Under the pieces are notes generated by a model. That model searched no databases. It was given only the letters and a program-made list of their open reading frames with translations, and was not told the DNA's origin. This document shows, one piece after another, positions 5,556 through 5,705 of a DNA stretch of 5,705 nt. Positions within the stretch are counted from its first letter, which is position 1. Each line of letters begins with the position of its first letter. The DNA lies in assembly GCA_037131655.1 (NCBI GenBank), contig JBAXQP010000181.1:1-5705 (forward strand), given 5' to 3'. The position numbers and the translations under genes were made by a program. The DNA comes from a bacterium. Its GTDB lineage: Bacteria; Armatimonadota; Fimbriimonadia; Fimbriimonadales; JBAXQP01.

Positions 5556-5705
5556 CGCACCTCTCCCATAATAGGTAAAAGCCCCCCCATCCCAGAGCCT
5601 GTCCCTTAATTAACATCTAGGATACCCGTTATTCCACCACCACCCGCTCTCCCCACTGTCATTCAGTGCCGCAGGCGTGGAATCTGTCTGGTGATCAACC
5701 TGCGG
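5556..5705. other. Non-coding region upstream of the methyltransferase-like gene
   Basis: These 150 bases hold no supportable gene. The promoter of the - strand block should lie here, but I see no convincing -35/-10 pair. TATTAT at 5568-5573 (- strand) is too close to the ribosome binding site and lacks a -35. Other marks are a run of seven C's (5582-5588), the palindrome TTAATTAA (5606-5613) and a repeat-like sequence at the window edge. Confidence 0.6.
5655..5705. repeat. Probable dispersed intergenic repeat, cut by the window end
   Basis: The segment starts ACTGTCATTCAGTGCCGCAG and continues with GGAATCTGTCTGG. It resembles the CTGTCATTCTGAG...GAATCTG type of dispersed intergenic repeat that I recall from many environmental bacterial genomes. 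It also contains a 7-bp inverted repeat, CCGCAGG (5669-5675) and CCTGCGG (5699-5705). The resemblance is from memory and only one copy is visible. Confidence 0.4.

Noticed and set aside
5568..5573. TATTAT as the -10 of the methyltransferase-like gene
   Set aside because: It would start transcription within the ribosome binding site, and no -35 is found 16-18 bases upstream.

Overview
The window is a stretch of bacterial chromosome of roughly balanced base composition. It holds five complete protein genes in two convergent blocks. Two are housekeeping genes on the + strand: ilvD (dihydroxy-acid dehydratase, branched-chain amino acid synthesis) and glyQ (alpha subunit of the alpha2beta2-type glycyl-tRNA synthetase). 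Three are on the - strand, in transcription order: a cytoplasmic class I SAM-dependent methyltransferase-like protein, then two tandem paralogues with a Sec signal peptide, a thioredoxin fold and a C-terminal TPR-like region. The split-type GlyRS marks the host as a bacterium. The exported thioredoxins and the repeat-rich gaps fit an environmental, probably uncultured lineage, but nothing here fixes the phylum.

Layout: 1-43 is the leader of ilvD with a weak ribosome binding site. ilvD runs from 44 to 1723. The gap 1724-1913 is packed with short direct and inverted repeats and looks like the remains of dispersed repeat elements. glyQ (1914-2798) has a strong Shine-Dalgarno sequence and is closed by a clear intrinsic terminator at 2808-2836. 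No glyS follows. The - strand block ends just beyond this terminator. The Trx-TPR genes lie at 2844-3719 and 3843-4742, separated by 123 bases with two hairpins. The methyltransferase-like gene lies at 4812-5555. The last 150 bases (5556-5705) are non-coding and end in a sequence resembling a dispersed intergenic repeat.

The two housekeeping genes have no metabolic link to the - strand block. Within that block, same-strand order, a 69-base gap and the lack of a convincing internal terminator allow co-transcription, but this is inference. The most unusual part is the Trx-TPR pair. Both copies appear to start at TTG behind an identically spaced AAGGAG. Their signal-peptide DNA is nearly identical, and they share four cysteines: the CxxC pair plus two in the TPR region. 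They look like a duplicated periplasmic thiol-disulfide or scaffold protein of unknown substrate. I found no CRISPR array, tRNA, rRNA, transposase or phage gene, and no convincing defence or otherwise new multi-gene system.
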